24,982 nt of DNA from Betaproteobacteria bacterium (GTDB lineage: Bacteria > Pseudomonadota > Gammaproteobacteria > Burkholderiales > SG8-41). The notes beneath the pieces were generated by a model, which saw only the letters and a list, made by a program, of their open reading frames with translations, was not told the DNA's origin and made no database searches. How positions within the stretch are numbered: position 1 is the stretch's first letter; every line of letters begins with the position of its first letter. This document shows, piece after piece, positions 6,124 to 12,602 of this stretch. Position numbers and translations under genes: made by a program. The stretch is taken from positions 1 to 24,982 of the forward strand of contig JANXRI010000394.1 in the NCBI GenBank assembly GCA_025353085.1, in the 5' to 3' direction.

Positions 6124-6710
6124 TCAACCCCCAGTAACAAACAATCGATTGCATCGCACAGGCAATGCAAGGTAAGCAAGTGCACTTCCTGAATGCGCGC
6201 GGTGCTTTGTGCCGGCACGCAAACGTGAATATCGGACGGTTGCAAAACCTCGGTCATCCGGCCGCCGTTGTGGCCGGTCAACGCGACAACGCTCATGCCA
6301 TTTTCGTGCGCGGCGGCAACCGCGGCCAGCACGTTTTTCGAGTTGCCGCTGGTCGTGATCGCGAGCAGCACATCGTTCTTGTGGCCAAGCGCACGCACCT
6401 GCTTCGAAAAAATCTGTTCGAAATCGTAATCGTTAGCGATCGATGTCAACGTCGAGGTGTCGGTGGTTAACGCGATGGCCGCGAGTCCGGGCCTTTCCAT
6501 CTCAAAGCGATTTAATAATTCCGCGGAAAAATGCTGGCAATCTGCGGCCGAGCCGCCATTGCCGCACGCGAGAATTTTGCCGTCGGCCCGCAGGCACTGC
6601 ACCATGCGTTCGGCAGCGGCGGCAATCGGCTTTGCAAGGGCATCCATGCTTTGCAGTTTGAGATGCGCGCTTTCGGAAAAGTTCTCGCTGATTCTGCTGA
6701 TCAAGTCCAT
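6120..6710 (-). CDS. gmhA: SIS-domain protein: phosphoheptose isomerase / DiaA family
   Basis: The 196-residue single-SIS-domain protein carries the sugar-phosphate loop GNGGSAADCQH (50-60) and TTSGNSKNV (119-127). By position in an lpoA-yraN-x-dolP operon it matches E. coli diaA, whose product binds DnaA and times replication initiation. However, all residues corresponding to the GmhA zinc/active site appear present: His60, Glu64, Gln174 and His182 (RIQEVHLLTLH). From memory, E. coli DiaA has Asn at the last of these. An active sedoheptulose 7-phosphate isomerase is therefore plausible, and rfaE2, a later enzyme of the same ADP-heptose pathway, is two genes downstream. The leader contains a TCCGC/GCGGA hairpin (6718-6734) and no clear Shine-Dalgarno. 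The family is certain; the choice between GmhA and DiaA function is not. Confidence 0.88.
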   Translation of the reverse strand: MDLISRISENFSESAHLKLQSMDALAKPIAAAAERMVQCLRADGKILACGNGGSAADCQHFSAELLNRFEMERPGLAAIALTTDTSTLTSIANDYDFEQIFSKQVRALGHKNDVLLAITTSGNSKNVLAAVAAAHENGMSVVALTGHNGGRMTEVLQPSDIHVCVPAQSTARIQEVHLLTLHCLCDAIDCLLLGVE

Positions 6711-6745
6711 TTTTTAGTCCGCTAAGTCGGCGGATTATCCCATAC

Positions 6746-7087
6746 TCATTCTGTAAAAGCATTTTTGAGCCACTCGATTGCATTGGTGTTGCCATTGATC
6801 AGCATCGCGTCGAACCGGCATTGCGGCGGGCGCGCAATGCCGGCCAGATAATGCCGCGCCGTGCGCAACAACTTCTGTTGCTTGGCGCGCGTAATGCTGG
6901 CGGCAGCACCGCCAAAGCGCTCGCTCGAACGCATGCGCACTTCAACAAAAACAAGCGTTGCGCCGTCGCGCGCAATCAGGTCAATTTCGCCGAAGCGGCA
7001 GCGATAGTTGCGTTCGACCAGCTTAAGTCCCGCGCGTTGCAAATAGGCGGCGGCGAGGTTTTCGGCTGCCTCGCCTCGCGCGCTCAT
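6746..7087 (-). CDS. yraN: YraN/UPF0102 family endonuclease-fold protein
   Basis: The 113-residue protein has the family pattern: an N-terminal helix with GEAAENLAAAYL (5-16), RNYRCRFGEIDLIARD (26-41) containing the Glu-x-Asp of a restriction-endonuclease-like core, and LVFVEVRMR (45-53) supplying the second acidic residue. The fold resembles Holliday-junction resolvases and RecB-type nucleases; the biological role of YraN is unsettled. The ATG at 7087 shares one base with the lpoA stop (TGATG), so translation is coupled. The position between lpoA and the SIS gene is the same as in E. coli. Confidence 0.92.
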   Translation of the reverse strand: MSARGEAAENLAAAYLQRAGLKLVERNYRCRFGEIDLIARDGATLVFVEVRMRSSERFGGAAASITRAKQQKLLRTARHYLAGIARPPQCRFDAMLINGNTNAIEWLKNAFTE

Positions 7088-8160
7088 CAGGGGCGAACCG
7101 TCTGCACGACCGCCTTGCCATCGATGAACTGCGCGGTGGTGAGTTCGCGCACAAACTGCTGATCAACCAGCCGGATCCGACCGGTCACGCCGTCAAGCGC
7201 CGGATCGGCCGTGCCTTTCAAGAGATCAAGGCCGAGCCGAAACGCGTCGATACCGAGCGCATACAGGCGCTCGAATTCGAGCGCGTCGCCGACCTGCGCG
7301 CGTGGATAAATCATCACCGCCGGGTGGTCTGCCTGCAGCAGCCAGGGCATATCGACAAATCGCACACCATTAAGTTCATTGTTGCCGATCGCACTTTTTT
7401 CATTGACCTGCGATGTCGCATAAAGCGGCAGGCTGTTGCCGAGATAGGGTCGGGCGACGCGCGCACGTGCGGCATCGACGGCGAAGAACAGCATATCGGC
7501 GACGCCAAGATCGATGGTCTGGCGCAATTTGGTCAGGCTGCTCTGGTCGGCGCCAAAGGTCAATTCAGCCACCGTGATGCCGCCGTTCCGCGCAAACTCC
7601 GCGACGAACGCCTGGCGCATGCGCTCGCCGAGTGGCGTGCCGTCGCCCAACACAAACGCATTGCGCCTGCCATCATCGCGCGCGAGCAACGCAACCTGGC
7701 GCGCTTCCTGTTCGACGCCGAGGCCGAACAGATACAGTCGCGCCGGTGCTGACGTGCGCGACTCGAGCGTGTTGAGCGCGAGCGTCGGTACGTTGACAAG
7801 CGAACTTGCCGCGAGCGCCGCTACGCCATTGCGGGTAAGCGGACCCACGACCAGTTGCGCGCCGGACTCGAGCGCCTGCTCATAAACCGCCAGCACGTTC
7901 AGAGTGTCTTCATTGACCGGATAAACACGGATCGGCGGCACATTGCTGGTGGCGCGTTTCGCAGCGGCGACAAAGCCCTGGCGCACCGCATCGGCATGCC
8001 GCCCGAATGACGGCGATGCTAACGGCAATAGCAATGCGATATGCGGTTCACGCGTGGCAGCGAAGGCGGCACCGGTAGCGAACACGGTAACGCCCCCGTA
8101 TAGTAGCGCCGGGGTCAACACGAGAACGACAGCCAGGCGATGAATGAGACGGTGCATCAT
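7087..8160 (-). CDS. lpoA: LpoA-like penicillin-binding protein activator, periplasmic-binding fold only
   Basis: About 357 residues, with a signal peptide over the first ~35 (hydrophobic core LAVVLVLTPALLYGG, likely signal peptidase I cleavage after AFA). The rest is a type-1 periplasmic-binding fold: HIALLLPLASPSFG at the start, then QLVVGPLTR and a C-terminal FERLYALGIDAFRL helix. LpoA activates PBP1A from the outer membrane in E. coli. This homologue is about half that length and lacks the N-terminal TPR-like half. I see no cysteine anywhere in it, so no lipobox. It may be a soluble periplasmic protein. The start is chosen at ATG 8160; another ATG is at 8157 and a TTG at 8166. It is first in the operon. 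The assignment rests on fold and gene order, so PBP activation is inferred. Confidence 0.85.
   Translation of the reverse strand: MMHRLIHRLAVVLVLTPALLYGGVTVFATGAAFAATREPHIALLLPLASPSFGRHADAVRQGFVAAAKRATSNVPPIRVYPVNEDTLNVLAVYEQALESGAQLVVGPLTRNGVAALAASSLVNVPTLALNTLESRTSAPARLYLFGLGVEQEARQVALLARDDGRRNAFVLGDGTPLGERMRQAFVAEFARNGGITVAELTFGADQSSLTKLRQTIDLGVADMLFFAVDAARARVARPYLGNSLPLYATSQVNEKSAIGNNELNGVRFVDMPWLLQADHPAVMIYPRAQVGDALEFERLYALGIDAFRLGLDLLKGTADPALDGVTGRIRLVDQQFVRELTTAQFIDGKAVVQTVRP
8099..8104 (+). promoter_or_regulatory. Possible -10 element for rsmI, inside lpoA
   Basis: TATAGT (5 of 6 to consensus) lies about 70 nt before the rsmI ATG, within the lpoA signal-peptide codons. No good -35 is seen at 16-18 bp, so this is weak. 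Confidence 0.3.
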
Positions 8161-8172
8161 GAACAAGCGGGA

Positions 8173-9012
8173 ATGGAGCGGCCTTCATTATATGTAGTCG
8201 CCACTCCGATTGGTAATCTCGCCGATATCACTTTGCGCGCGCTTGACGTGTTAAAGCGCGCCGACGTGATTGCGGCGGAAGACACGCGTTTTGCATTGCG
8301 CCTGCTCAAGCACCATGGCGTCAATGCACGACTGATTTCGCTGCACGAACACAACGAGCGCGACGCTGCGCAAAAACTGCTGACGCTGCTGGCGCAAGGC
8401 AAATCGGTGGCGCTGATCAGCGACGCGGGCACGCCGGCGATTTCCGATCCCGGTGCGCTCGCAGTTGCAACGGTGCGCAATGCGGGCTTTACAGTGGTGC
8501 CGGTGCCGGGGCCGAATGCGGCCATCTGTGCGTTGTCCGCGGCCGGTCTCGCCGCGCCGCATTTTTTGTTCTACGGTTTTTTGCCGCAGCAGGGAGCTTC
8601 GCGTAAACGCGAACTCGAAGCGCTCAAGACCTTGCCCTATTTGCTGGTGTTCTACGAAGCGCCGCACCGGGTTGTCGCGAGCGTCGCAGCAATGAATGAA
8701 GTGTTCGGCGAGCGTACGATTACGATCGCGCGTGAACTCACAAAACTGTTCGAGACCATCCACAATTGCCGGCTCGGCGAGGCGGTCGCATGGTTTGAGG
8801 CGGATGCCAATCAGCTCAAGGGAGAATTCGTGCTGCTGGTCGAAGGCGCGCCGGCCGCTACGGCGGCCGATGAGGGTGAGTCGCGGCGCGTGCTCGAAGT
8901 GCTCCTGCGCGAAATGTCGCTGAAGCAGGCGGTCAAGCTCGCCGTCGACCTCACCGGCGCGCGCAAGAACGACATATACGAGCTTGCATTGAAAATCGAT
9001 AAGGGTGCTTAA
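8173..9012 (+). CDS. rsmI: 16S rRNA (cytidine(1402)-2'-O)-methyltransferase
   Basis: The 279-residue protein (from ATG 8173) is RsmI, which 2'-O-methylates C1402 in the ribosomal P site using S-adenosylmethionine. Tetrapyrrole-methylase-fold motifs are visible: ATPIGNL (10-16), AEDTR (35-39), SDAGTP (83-88), SDPG (91-94) and the SAM-binding VPGPNAA (111-117). A second in-frame ATG at 8140 would add 11 residues but would overlap the divergent lpoA start; I prefer 8173, preceded by GCGGGA. It is divergent from the lpoA operon, as in E. coli, with only 12 nt between start codons. Its second N6-cytidine partner enzyme, rsmH, is in the dcw cluster of the same window: both modify the same nucleotide. 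Confidence 0.96.
   Translation: MERPSLYVVATPIGNLADITLRALDVLKRADVIAAEDTRFALRLLKHHGVNARLISLHEHNERDAAQKLLTLLAQGKSVALISDAGTPAISDPGALAVATVRNAGFTVVPVPGPNAAICALSAAGLAAPHFLFYGFLPQQGASRKRELEALKTLPYLLVFYEAPHRVVASVAAMNEVFGERTITIARELTKLFETIHNCRLGEAVAWFEADANQLKGEFVLLVEGAPAATAADEGESRRVLEVLLREMSLKQAVKLAVDLTGARKNDIYELALKIDKGA
8187..8216 (-). promoter_or_regulatory. Predicted sigma70 promoter for the lpoA operon, inside rsmI
   Basis: On the minus strand TTACCA (8216-8211) and a perfect TATAAT (8192-8187) are separated by 18 bp. The predicted start is near 8180, about 20 nt before the lpoA ATG. The -10 falls within the Ser-Leu-Tyr codons at the start of rsmI, so promoter and coding sequence are superimposed. 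Confidence 0.55.
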
Positions 9013-9088
9013 TTTTACTAATTGCAGGTCACCGCTTAAGATGCAGCCAGATTTTTGATCAGCGCTCGCCGAGCCTGCAGGAGCACCG

Positions 9089-10120
9089 ATGACCCGAGTT
9101 ACGATCACCCGTCCCGACGATTGGCATCTGCATCTGCGGGATGGCGACCACATGCGCGCAGTGCTGCCCGATACAGCGCGGCGCTTCGCGCGCGCGATCG
9201 TGATGCCGAACCTGCAATCGCCGGTCACCACAACGGAACTGGCGATTGGTTATCGCGACCGCATCGTGTCCGCATTGCCCGAAGGCATGCAATTCGCGCC
9301 GTTGATGACACTTTATCTGACGGACAACACGACCGCCAAAGAAATTCTGCGCGCCAGGGCGAGCGGCGTGGTCCATGCGGTGAAATACTATCCGGCCGGC
9401 GCCACCACTAATTCCGATGCGGGTGTGAGCGAACTGGTTAAATGTGACGACGCGCTGGGCGCGATGGAAGAATGCGGATTGCCGCTATTGGTTCACGGCG
9501 AAGTGACGTATCCGAACGTCGACATTTTCGATCGCGAGCGGCTTTTCATCGATCGCGTGTTGTTGCCAGTATTGCAAAAATTTCCAAAACTGCGCCTGGT
9601 GTTCGAACACATTACGACCAAGGAGGCAATGCGTTTCGTGCTGGCGGCGCCGCCGCGTGTGGCCGCCACGATTACCGCGCATCATTTGCTGCTCAATCGC
9701 AATGCGCTGTTCGTCGGCGGCATTCGTCCGCATCACTACTGTATGCCGGTATTGAAGCGTGAAGACGACCGTCTCGCATTGATCGAAGCGGCGACCAGCG
9801 GCAATCCGAAATTCTTTTTGGGCACCGATAGCGCGCCGCACGCGCGCAATACCAAGGAAGCAGCTTGCGGGTGTGCGGGCATGTATACCGCGCATGCCGG
9901 CATCGAGTTTTATGCGGAAATTTTCGGCGCCTACAACGCGCTCGAAAAACTCGAGGGATTTGCGAGCGTATTCGGCGCCGCGTTCTACGGCCTGCCGCGC
10001 AACAAAGACAAGATTACGTTGGTCAAGGAGGCGTGGACCGTGCCCGATGAACTGCCTTATCACCATGCCACGCTGGTGCCGTTCCGCGCCGGCGGCACGG
10101 TGAGCTGGCGCATGATCTGA
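9089..10120 (+). CDS. pyrC: Dihydroorotase (class II)
   Basis: The 343-residue enzyme interconverts N-carbamoyl-L-aspartate and dihydroorotate in pyrimidine synthesis. Metal ligands are visible in the order expected: His13 and His15 (DDWHLHLRDG), the carboxylated Lys99 (HAVKYYPAGATTNSD), His136 (PLLVHGEV), His174 (LVFEHITT) and Asp247 (GTDSAPH). Length and motifs fit the E. coli PyrC type, not the longer class I enzyme. GCAGGAG about 6 nt before the ATG at 9089 fixes the start. It lies 76 nt after rsmI and 37 nt before rnpB. Confidence 0.97.
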   Translation: MTRVTITRPDDWHLHLRDGDHMRAVLPDTARRFARAIVMPNLQSPVTTTELAIGYRDRIVSALPEGMQFAPLMTLYLTDNTTAKEILRARASGVVHAVKYYPAGATTNSDAGVSELVKCDDALGAMEECGLPLLVHGEVTYPNVDIFDRERLFIDRVLLPVLQKFPKLRLVFEHITTKEAMRFVLAAPPRVAATITAHHLLLNRNALFVGGIRPHHYCMPVLKREDDRLALIEAATSGNPKFFLGTDSAPHARNTKEAACGCAGMYTAHAGIEFYAEIFGAYNALEKLEGFASVFGAAFYGLPRNKDKITLVKEAWTVPDELPYHHATLVPFRAGGTVSWRMI

Positions 10121-10143
10121 CGCATAAAGCAGAGTAGCTGCAT

Positions 10144-10151
10144 GCTAAAAT
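10144..10151 (+). promoter_or_regulatory. Extended -10 promoter of rnpB
   Basis: TGCTAAAAT (10143-10151) is an extended -10 with a TAAAAT hexamer ending 6 nt before the predicted 5' end of the RNase P RNA at 10158. A good -35 is not seen, consistent with an extended -10 promoter. Confidence 0.5.
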
Positions 10152-10157
10152 TCACGC

Positions 10158-10499
10158 GGGAGTTGGCCAGGCAGTCGCTGTTTGGGCGTTCACTCGCCCC
10201 AATAGAGGAAAGTCCGGGCTCCACAGGGTAGGGTGACGGCTAACGACCGTCCGCCGCGAGGCGAGGAACAGGGCCACAGAGACGAGTCCGCCGTAATTCG
10301 TGCCAGTTCGCTGGTACGGAAAGCGGCGGGGTGAAACGCGGCAACCTCCACCCGGAGCAACACCAAATAGGCAAGCTGTGACGTGACCCACCGAGCTTGC
10401 GGGTAGGTGGCTAGAGCGTACGGGTAACCGTGCGTCGAGAGGAATGACTGTCACGGCGGCGCAAGCTGCCGACAGAACCCGGCTTATCGGCTGACTCCC
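10158..10499 (+). ncRNA. rnpB: RNase P RNA, bacterial type A
   Basis: About 342 nt form the catalytic RNA that removes 5' leaders from pre-tRNA. Conserved blocks are present in order: GCAGTCGC near the 5' end, GAGGAAAGTCCGGGCTCC (10205-10222) followed directly by ACAGGG, AGAGGAATGAC near 10438, and ACAGAACCCGGCTTA (10472-10486). The ends pair as helix P1: GGGAGTTGGCC at 10158-10168 with GGCTGACTCCC at 10489-10499, allowing G-U pairs, which sets the boundaries. No T-run follows the 3' end, so maturation probably involves processing. The ends may be off by a few bases. Confidence 0.96.
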
Positions 10500-10557
10500 A
10501 CTCACGATGAGCGCGATTCATGCAGTATCAACGGTGGTTTGAGGGTAAGGACGCATT

Positions 10558-11616
10558 ATGAAGAAATATAAAATCGCCTATATACCCGGCGACGGCATCG
10601 GCAAGGAAACGGGACCCGAAGGCGTGCGCGTGCTCGAAGCGGCAGCGCGGAAATTCGGTTTCGAATTGCAGTTCGATGAGTTCGACTGGAGCTGCGATTA
10701 TTACGCGAAGCACGGTCGCATGATGCCGGAGGATGGACTTCAGCAGGTGCGCCAGCACGATGCCGTGTTTTTTGGCGCCGCCGGCTGGCCCGCGACAGTA
10801 CCGGATCATATTTCGCTGTGGGGATTGTTGATCCCGTTTCGGCGAGAATTTCAGCAATACGTGAATCTGCGGCCAGTGCGTTTGATGCCAGGCGTGAAAT
10901 GCCCGCTCGCGGACCGCAAGCCCGGCGACATCGACTTCTGGGTTGTGCGCGAAAACAGCGAAGGCGAGTACTCGTCGATCGGTGGGCGCATGTACTCGGG
11001 GACCGACGATGAATTTGCGACCCAGCAGGCAATCTTCTCGCGCCGCGGCACCGACCGCATCATGCGATTCGCGTTCGAACTCGCGAAGAAGGGCAACAAG
11101 AAACACGTAACTTCAGCGACCAAGTCCAATGGCATATCGATCACGATGCCGTACTGGGACGAGCGCTTCAAGGTGATGGCGGCGCAATATCCGGACATCA
11201 AAACCGATCAATATCACATTGACATATTGTCGGCTCATTTCGTCCTGCATCCGGATTGGTTCGATGTGGTCGTCGGCTCCAACCTGTTCGGGGACATTCT
11301 TTCAGATCTCGGCCCGGCGTGCACCGGCACCATCGGCATTGCGCCCTCGGCGAACATTAATCCGGAGCGCGAATTTCCGTCGCTCTTCGAACCGGTGCAC
11401 GGCTCGGCGCCGGACATCTATGGCAAAAACATCGCCAATCCGGTAGGGCAGATCTGGTCAGGCGCGATGATGCTCGAACATCTCGGTCACCCCGATGCAG
11501 CCCAAGCAATCGTCGATGCAGTTGAAGCGATTCTCGTCGAAGGGCCGCGCACGCGCGATGTCGGCGGAAAATCCTCCACGCATGAAATGGGCAAGGCGAT
11601 CGCCGAAGCGTTATGA
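10558..11616 (+). CDS. Tartrate dehydrogenase / D-malate dehydrogenase family protein
   Basis: The 352-residue protein is an NAD-dependent beta-decarboxylating dehydrogenase of the isocitrate/isopropylmalate dehydrogenase superfamily. Motifs: IPGDGIGKE (9-17), GAAGWP (73-78), VRENSEGEYS (130-139) with catalytic Tyr138, TKSNGI (188-193) with catalytic Lys189, Asp222/Asp246/Asp250 for the metal, and EPVHGSAPDIYGK (278-290). The GWP and SLWGLLIPFRR segments are typical of the tartrate dehydrogenase (ttuC)/D-malate dehydrogenase (dmlA) branch and not of LeuB or Icd. The ATG has TAAGGA upstream. It stands alone between rnpB and the dcw cluster, with no tartrate or malate transporter or LysR regulator nearby, so the substrate cannot be read from context. 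The two ends of the branch cannot be separated by eye. Confidence 0.88.
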   Translation: MKKYKIAYIPGDGIGKETGPEGVRVLEAAARKFGFELQFDEFDWSCDYYAKHGRMMPEDGLQQVRQHDAVFFGAAGWPATVPDHISLWGLLIPFRREFQQYVNLRPVRLMPGVKCPLADRKPGDIDFWVVRENSEGEYSSIGGRMYSGTDDEFATQQAIFSRRGTDRIMRFAFELAKKGNKKHVTSATKSNGISITMPYWDERFKVMAAQYPDIKTDQYHIDILSAHFVLHPDWFDVVVGSNLFGDILSDLGPACTGTIGIAPSANINPEREFPSLFEPVHGSAPDIYGKNIANPVGQIWSGAMMLEHLGHPDAAQAIVDAVEAILVEGPRTRDVGGKSSTHEMGKAIAEAL

Positions 11617-12066
11617 CGTTTTAGACAACGTTTGCAATTTTCGCGTTGACGTTGGACTTGAATGCCACCCGATGAGTGACGGCCCCCGTCTCAGGTGCAG
11701 AATCCTGAGCGGTAGTTTTATGCAGCGTTCGCCAATCCCTGCCGTCATCTGCGCCAACGGTTCCTTGCGGACGATGGCCCGGACGGCGCATCTCCTAAAG
11801 CAGCGATGTTAGTTCTCACTTCGTTCCGCGCACTCGTAGCGGGGAAAGGCATTGCACTTTCCAAAACCACAGTTCCGCGTGTTGTTTTTGAACAACGCTA
11901 ATAGCTGACGCTAACTCGTTGATTAGTTGACTACAATATTAATGTGATGCATTCAAGTAATCTCACAGTCGATTGTTTCGAATATGTATTTTTTGTTAAC
12001 CGTCAACTGAGGTGAGTTTTACCGCATAAGTCTTTGTCCTGAAAACACAAAACTGATTCTCTGTGC
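11617..12066. other. 450-bp non-coding stretch before the division-cluster promoter
   Basis: No convincing gene is seen on either strand. A CTCAGG/CCTGAG hairpin (11690-11709) with only a short TTTT after it could weakly end the dehydrogenase transcript. GTTGTT/AACAAC forms a hairpin at 11881-11896. From about 11880 to 12060 the DNA is markedly more AT-rich than its surroundings. A 46-codon ATG frame at 11672-11812 has no ribosome binding site and no family resemblance. Confidence 0.5.
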
Positions 12067-12095
12067 TTGACCGCGCCACTTGTTTTTCATATAGT
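12067..12095 (+). promoter_or_regulatory. Division/cell-wall (mra) promoter
   Basis: TTGACC (12067-12072) and TATAGT (12090-12095) are separated by 17 bp, each 5 of 6 to consensus. The predicted start is near 12102, about 54 nt before the mraZ GTG. The MraZ boxes begin at the last base of the -10. This is the only strong promoter I see ahead of the twelve dcw genes in the window. Confidence 0.75.
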
Positions 12096-12119
12096 GGGCA
12101 ACGGTGGGAAAAAGTGGGA
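12095..12119 (+). promoter_or_regulatory. MraZ operator: three TGGG boxes at 10-bp spacing
   Basis: TGGGC (12095-12099), TGGGA (12105-12109) and TGGGA (12115-12119) are direct repeats with 5-nt spacers, one helical turn apart. E. coli MraZ is known to bind TGGGN repeats separated by 5 nt in the 5' leader of its own operon. The array overlaps the -10 and the predicted start, so MraZ binding should block initiation or early elongation. This predicts autorepression of the cluster. Confidence 0.85.
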
Positions 12120-12155
12120 AATACCCTGCACCCGCCGCCTAAAATCGGGGGAAAT

Positions 12156-12602
12156 GTGTTCCGCGGTGTAGCCCAGTTGAATTTGGACAGCAAAGGCCGG
12201 CTGGCGGTGCCATCGCGCTATCGCGAGGCTTTGCTCGTTCGTTGCACCGGCCGGTTGGTCATTACAGCCGATGTGGATAAGTGCCTGCTGATCTATCCCC
12301 AGCCCGATTGGGAGCCGATTCAGGCAAAACTGATGGGACTCTCAAGTCTCAACCCACGCATTCGCGATTTGCAGCGTCAACTGATTGGTTACGCCGAAGA
12401 CATTGACATGGACGCCGCGGGCCGGGTGCTCGTGTCGCCCGCACTGCGTGAATTCGCGGGGTTGAATAAAAGCGTGGTGTTCGTCGGTCAAGGCCACAAA
12501 TTCGAGTTGTGGGACAAGGAAAAGTGGGAGCAGATCCTGGCGCGTGGCGCCGGCTTCAGCGATGGCGATTTGCCACCTGAACTGGAGGGTTTCTCGTTGT
12601 GA
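12156..12602 (+). CDS. mraZ: Transcriptional regulator MraZ
   Basis: The 148-residue protein has two SpoVT-AbrB-like domains that form a ring-shaped DNA-binding oligomer. Each carries the diagnostic Asp-x-x-Gly-Arg: LDSKGRLAVPSRYR (10-23) and MDAAGRVLVSPALR (~86-99). MraZ represses the dcw operon. The GTG at 12156 is chosen because MFRG is the usual N-terminus and CGGGGGA lies just upstream. The frame stays open to 12063, but that extension would place the promoter and MraZ boxes inside the coding region. The stop overlaps the rsmH GTG by 4 nt. Confidence 0.95.
   Translation: MFRGVAQLNLDSKGRLAVPSRYREALLVRCTGRLVITADVDKCLLIYPQPDWEPIQAKLMGLSSLNPRIRDLQRQLIGYAEDIDMDAAGRVLVSPALREFAGLNKSVVFVGQGHKFELWDKEKWEQILARGAGFSDGDLPPELEGFSL

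Noticed and set aside
6718..6734. TCCGC/GCGGA hairpin between yraN and the SIS gene as a terminator
   Set aside because: On the transcribed strand it is followed by A residues, not T, so it is not a terminator; possibly a leader hairpin of the SIS gene.
11690..11709. CTCAGG/CCTGAG hairpin as an intrinsic terminator
   Set aside because: The stem is only 6 bp with an 8-nt loop, and the following T-run is four bases and displaced; too weak to call.
11672..11812. 46-codon ATG frame after the dehydrogenase gene
   Set aside because: No ribosome binding site, no family resemblance, and a hairpin falls inside it.
12063..12155. N-terminal extension of mraZ
   Set aside because: It would place the promoter and MraZ boxes in coding sequence, and the added residues are not found in MraZ proteins.
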